From Pseudomonadales bacterium (GTDB lineage: Bacteria > Pseudomonadota > Gammaproteobacteria > Pseudomonadales > UBA5518), in assembly GCA_022072145.1 (NCBI GenBank), contig JAJVIG010000009.1, forward strand, positions 20,038 to 84,037: a stretch of 64,000 nt of DNA. The letters run 5' to 3'. Below the pieces are notes generated by a model that did no database searches, was not told the origin of the DNA, and worked only from the letters and a program-made list of their open reading frames with translations. Below, piece after piece: positions 61,155-64,000 of the stretch (positions within the stretch are counted from its first letter, which is position 1; each line of letters opens with the position of its first letter). The translations under genes and the position numbers were made by a program.

Positions 61155-61460
61155 TGCAGTGCTCCATTGCTGAGTTGTTATCGGAACAGCGAATTCAGGC
61201 TAATTGCCGTAAGGGTATAAAGTCAAGCAGCGTTATCAAGCGCGGTCGGGGGGGCAGGATGCACGGGTGCGCTGTCCAGTTGCAGGTTCGGCCCGTGGCC
61301 GAACGATTCACGTCCGGGCACAGCCCGGACCTACAGCCGAGCCAATGACCGGGCACAGCCCGGGCCTTGTCTACGCGAAACACCCCGGGTGCACAAGTCT
61401 CGCGGCGAGGGCGGCGGCTGCGCATAATCCGCGCCCTTCGACGCAGGGGAGGGCAGCACA
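61155..61460. other. Intergenic region between NTF2-like gene and tex
   Basis: A 306-base space upstream of both flanking genes. It contains the REP cluster at 61282-61374 and an AT-richer stretch near 61170-61240 that may hold the promoter of the NTF2-like gene. No ORF with a ribosome site was found. Confidence 0.6.
61282..61374. repeat. REP cluster, three partly degenerate units
   Basis: A plus-strand unit at 61282-61304 has head GCAG instead of GTAG and stem TTCGGCC/GGCCGAA. An intact minus-strand unit lies at 61311-61334 (stem TCCGGGC/GCCCGGA, reversed GTAG). A third, decayed minus-strand unit (ACCGGGCACAGCCCGGGCC) runs from about 61348 to the CTAC at 61371-61374. Unlike the other loci, it does not touch a gene end. 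Confidence 0.8.
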
Positions 61461-63779
61461 ATGCAGACGATCGAACAGCGCATCGCGGCGGAACTCGGGG
61501 TGCGTGCGGAGCAGGTGCAGGCGGCGGTGGCGCTGCTCGACGGCGGCGCGACGGTGCCGTTCGTGGCGCGCTATCGCAAGGAGGCCACCGGCGGGCTCGA
61601 CGACGTCCAGCTGCGTGCGCTCGAGCAGCGGCTGGGGTATCTACGCGAACTCGGGGAGCGGCGCGAAGCGATCCTGCGCAGCATCGGCGAGCAGGGCAAG
61701 CTGACGCCTGAGCTCGAGGCCGCGATCAACGAGGCCGATTCGAAGGCGCGCCTCGAGGATCTCTACCTGCCGTACAAGCCGAAGCGGCGCACCAGGGCGC
61801 AGATCGCCCGCGAGGCCGGCATTGAGCCGCTGGCGGACCTGCTGCTCGGCGATCCGGAGCGTGATCCGCCGACCGAGGCGCAGGCATTCCTTAACGCCGA
61901 CGCCGGTTTTCCGGACGTGAAGGCCGTGCTCGATGGTGCGCGCCAGATCCTGATCGAGCGTTTCGCCGAGGATGCCGAACTGGTGGGGCAGGTGCGCGAA
62001 CTGCTGCGCCGCAGCGGTGAGCTGCGCGCGCGGGTGGTCGAGGGCAAGCAGGCCGAGGGTGCGAAGTTCGGCGACTATTTCGCGCACGACGAACCGTTGG
62101 CAAGGGTGCCTTCACACCGCGCACTGGCGATGTTCCGCGGACGCAACGAAGGCGTGCTGCAGCTCGCGGTCGAGTTGCCCGGCATCGACGAGGAGGCGCT
62201 GCATCCCTGCGAGACGCTGGTGGCGGCGCGCGCCGGGATCGCCGCGCGCGGCCGCAGGGCCGATCCGTGGCTGCTGGACGTGGCACGCTGGACCTGGCGC
62301 GTGCGGCTGTCGCTGCACGTGGTCGGCGACCTGCTGGCGGAACTGCGCGAGGCGGCGGAAGCCGAGGCGATCCGCGTGTTTGCCGCGAACCTGCGCGACC
62401 TGCTGCTGGCCGCGCCGGCCGGTCACCGGCCATGTATCGGTCTCGATCCGGGCCTGCGCACGGGCGTCAAGGTGGTCGCGCTCGACGGCACCGGCAAACT
62501 GCTCGAGCACGCCACCATTTACCCGCATGCGCCGCAGAACCGCTGGGCCGAGTCGATCGCGACGCTGGCGCGCATCGCCGAACGCCATGGCAGCGAGCTG
62601 GTGGCGATCGGCAACGGCACCGCCTCGCGCGAGACCGAGAAGCTGGTCGGCGAACTGATCGCGGCGCATCCGCGACTCGGGCTCACGCGCGTGGTGGTCA
62701 GCGAGGCCGGCGCCTCGGTCTATTCGGCCTCCGAACTCGCGAGCCGCGAATTCCCCGACATCGACGTGTCGATCCGGGGCGCGATCTCGATCGCGCGCCG
62801 CCTGCAGGATCCGCTGGCCGAACTGGTCAAGATCGAACCGAAATCGATCGGGGTAGGGCAGTACCAGCACGACCTGAACCAGCACCGGCTCGCCAAGAGC
62901 CTCGACGCGGTGGTCGAGGACTGCGTGAACAGTGTGGGCGTGGAGCTGAACAGCGCCTCGGCGGCGCTGCTGGGGCGCGTCTCGGGCCTCGGCGGCTCGC
63001 TCGCGCAGGCGATCGTCGAGCACCGCGACCGCAACGGACCGTTCCGCAGCCGCGACGCGTTGCGCGCGGTGCCGCGGCTCGGCGAGCGCACCTTCGAACA
63101 GTGCGCAGGGTTCCTGCGCATAACCCGCGGCGACAATCCGCTCGATGCCTCGGCGGTGCACCCGGAGTCGTATCCGGTCGTGGAGCGCATCGCGGCCGCG
63201 CAGGGTTGTTCGGTGCGGGAACTGGTCGGCAATGCGGAGCGGGTGCGCGCGATCGAGCCGCGGTGCTTCGTGACGCCGGAGACCGGGGAGCCCACGCTGC
63301 GCGACATCCTGCGCGAACTCGAAAAGCCGGGCCGTGATCCGCGTCCGGCGTTCCGCACCGCGGCCTTTGCCGACGGCGTCGAGTCGCTCGCCGACCTGCG
63401 TCCCGGCATGGTGCTCGAGGGCGTGGTCACCAACGTGGCGAACTTCGGCGCCTTCGTCGACATCGGCGTCCACCAGGACGGGCTGGTGCACGTCTCGGCG
63501 CTCAGCCGCAAATTCGTGCGTGATCCGCGTGAGGTGGTCAAGGCAGGCGATATCGTGAAGGTGAAGGTGCTCGAGGTGGACCCGGCGCGCAAGCGCATCG
63601 GACTCACCATGCGGCTCGATGACGATCTGCCCGCCGAGGGCGAGCGGGCGCGCCCGGCGCGTGGCGCGGTCCCCGCGCAGCGGACGGAGTCGCGTCGCGA
63701 CAACAGGCCGGGCAGCGCCGGCGCGCGTACCGGCACCCTCGGCGAACTGCTGCTGGCGGCTCAGAAGCGCCAGCGCTGA
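61461..63779 (+). CDS. tex: RNA-binding transcription accessory protein Tex
   Basis: A 772-residue Tex/Spt6-like protein. N-terminal HTH-like core ([17 protein letters not shown]), YqgF/RNase H-like domain around residues 320-460 ([20 protein letters not shown]), helix-hairpin-helix pair ([36 protein letters not shown]) and a C-terminal S1 domain ([21 protein letters not shown]). The last 50 residues are a basic, disordered tail. It binds nucleic acids and affects transcription, toxin expression and fitness in several bacteria. Confidence 0.96.
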   Translation: MQTIEQRIAAELGVRAEQVQAAVALLDGGATVPFVARYRKEATGGLDDVQLRALEQRLGYLRELGERREAILRSIGEQGKLTPELEAAINEADSKARLEDLYLPYKPKRRTRAQIAREAGIEPLADLLLGDPERDPPTEAQAFLNADAGFPDVKAVLDGARQILIERFAEDAELVGQVRELLRRSGELRARVVEGKQAEGAKFGDYFAHDEPLARVPSHRALAMFRGRNEGVLQLAVELPGIDEEALHPCETLVAARAGIAARGRRADPWLLDVARWTWRVRLSLHVVGDLLAELREAAEAEAIRVFAANLRDLLLAAPAGHRPCIGLDPGLRTGVKVVALDGTGKLLEHATIYPHAPQNRWAESIATLARIAERHGSELVAIGNGTASRETEKLVGELIAAHPRLGLTRVVVSEAGASVYSASELASREFPDIDVSIRGAISIARRLQDPLAELVKIEPKSIGVGQYQHDLNQHRLAKSLDAVVEDCVNSVGVELNSASAALLGRVSGLGGSLAQAIVEHRDRNGPFRSRDALRAVPRLGERTFEQCAGFLRITRGDNPLDASAVHPESYPVVERIAAAQGCSVRELVGNAERVRAIEPRCFVTPETGEPTLRDILRELEKPGRDPRPAFRTAAFADGVESLADLRPGMVLEGVVTNVANFGAFVDIGVHQDGLVHVSALSRKFVRDPREVVKAGDIVKVKVLEVDPARKRIGLTMRLDDDLPAEGERARPARGAVPAQRTESRRDNRPGSAGARTGTLGELLLAAQKRQR

Positions 63780-63956
63780 ACCTCCGGTTCGGGCCCCGGG
63801 GTACCGCTGGCTCGTACGAGGGGCGGGAATTCGCCTGGCGCGTAATCTGGATCAACAAAGTCCTTGCCGGTATCGCTAGTGTAGTGATTCGTAATTAATG
63901 GAACTAATAAGGTTTCTCTCTGTCTGAGAATACATACCCCAGACAGGAATCGAGCG

Positions 63957-64000
63957 ATGCGCGTAGCCCCGACGATCACGCTGAGCGCGGACGAAAAGCA
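63957..64000 (+). mobile_element. Start of an IS630-family transposase gene, cut by the window edge
   Basis: Only 14 codons are visible, MRVAPTITLSADEK, matching the common N-terminus of IS630-type transposases (MRVAP-x-I/V-x-L-S/T). AGGA lies about 8 bases upstream. The left end of the element should lie in the AT-rich stretch around 63880-63950, but the terminal repeat cannot be defined without the right end. Confidence 0.6.

Overview
This window is GC-rich and gene-dense. The most likely host is a gammaproteobacterium: alaS-csrA-tRNA-Ser are in the order known from Enterobacteria and relatives, and greB, rhlE, tex, a YcaR/Trm112-like protein and GTAG-headed REP palindromes (the type described in Xanthomonas, Stenotrophomonas and Pseudomonas relatives) are present. 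The gene set suggests a facultative denitrifier with varied organic-compound catabolism. I cannot name a genus.

Layout. 0-8 kb: a partial ACAD10-like kinase, a PQQ-type sugar dehydrogenase with a cytochrome c tail, a YjdF-like membrane protein, a class V aminotransferase, a TerB/DUF697-like protein, a CPA-type cation/proton antiporter and a glycine-zipper protein. 8-12 kb: a sulfotransferase-TPR protein and a secreted RTX protein. 12-15 kb: a co-directional DUF1214 / SDR / beta-lactamase-type esterase operon. 15-18 kb: fumC divergent from an orphan sdhB, then a TetR regulator. 18-25 kb: TonB-dependent receptor, lipoprotein sulfatase, and a two-subunit GMC alcohol dehydrogenase, probably one uptake/desulfation/oxidation unit. 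25-28 kb: LysR divergent from gcdH, then an esterase. 28-36 kb: housekeeping genes gcvP, greB, an M23 peptidase, a Trm112-like protein, alaS, csrA and tRNA-Ser(GCT). 36-40 kb: SDR, M20 peptidase, FG-GAP protein.

40-58 kb is the most interesting part: an anaerobic nitrogen-oxide respiration island. An NnrS-type membrane protein, a TonB-dependent receptor and a small exported protein form one operon, divergent from a short NosR/NirI-like FMN/Fe-S protein. Then come a heme-copper-oxidase-like subunit I without the usual helix VII histidine pair, a SCO protein and heme A synthase. A second operon holds a 49-residue membrane protein, a CuA subunit II, a heme-copper subunit I in which the active-site tyrosine is replaced by glutamine (an sNOR/NorSY-like nitric oxide reductase candidate), heme O synthase, a SCO/SenC protein, a cytochrome b - diferredoxin - MvhD fusion and an anchored periplasmic protein. 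It is divergent from nirS (cytochrome cd1 nitrite reductase). The nirS/nor intergenic region carries two FNR/DNR-type boxes, each about 33 bp from a -10 element for the gene it faces, so nitrite reduction to NO and NO reduction are probably co-induced. No nosZ and no heme d1 synthesis genes are in the window.

58-64 kb: an AlgE-type porin, rhlE, tRNA-Arg(ACG) with a clear promoter and terminator, an NTF2-like exported protein, tex, and the start of an IS630-type transposase at the right edge. GTAG-headed REP/BIME elements occur at five places; at four of them the in-frame stop codon of a neighbouring gene is the TAG of the REP head.
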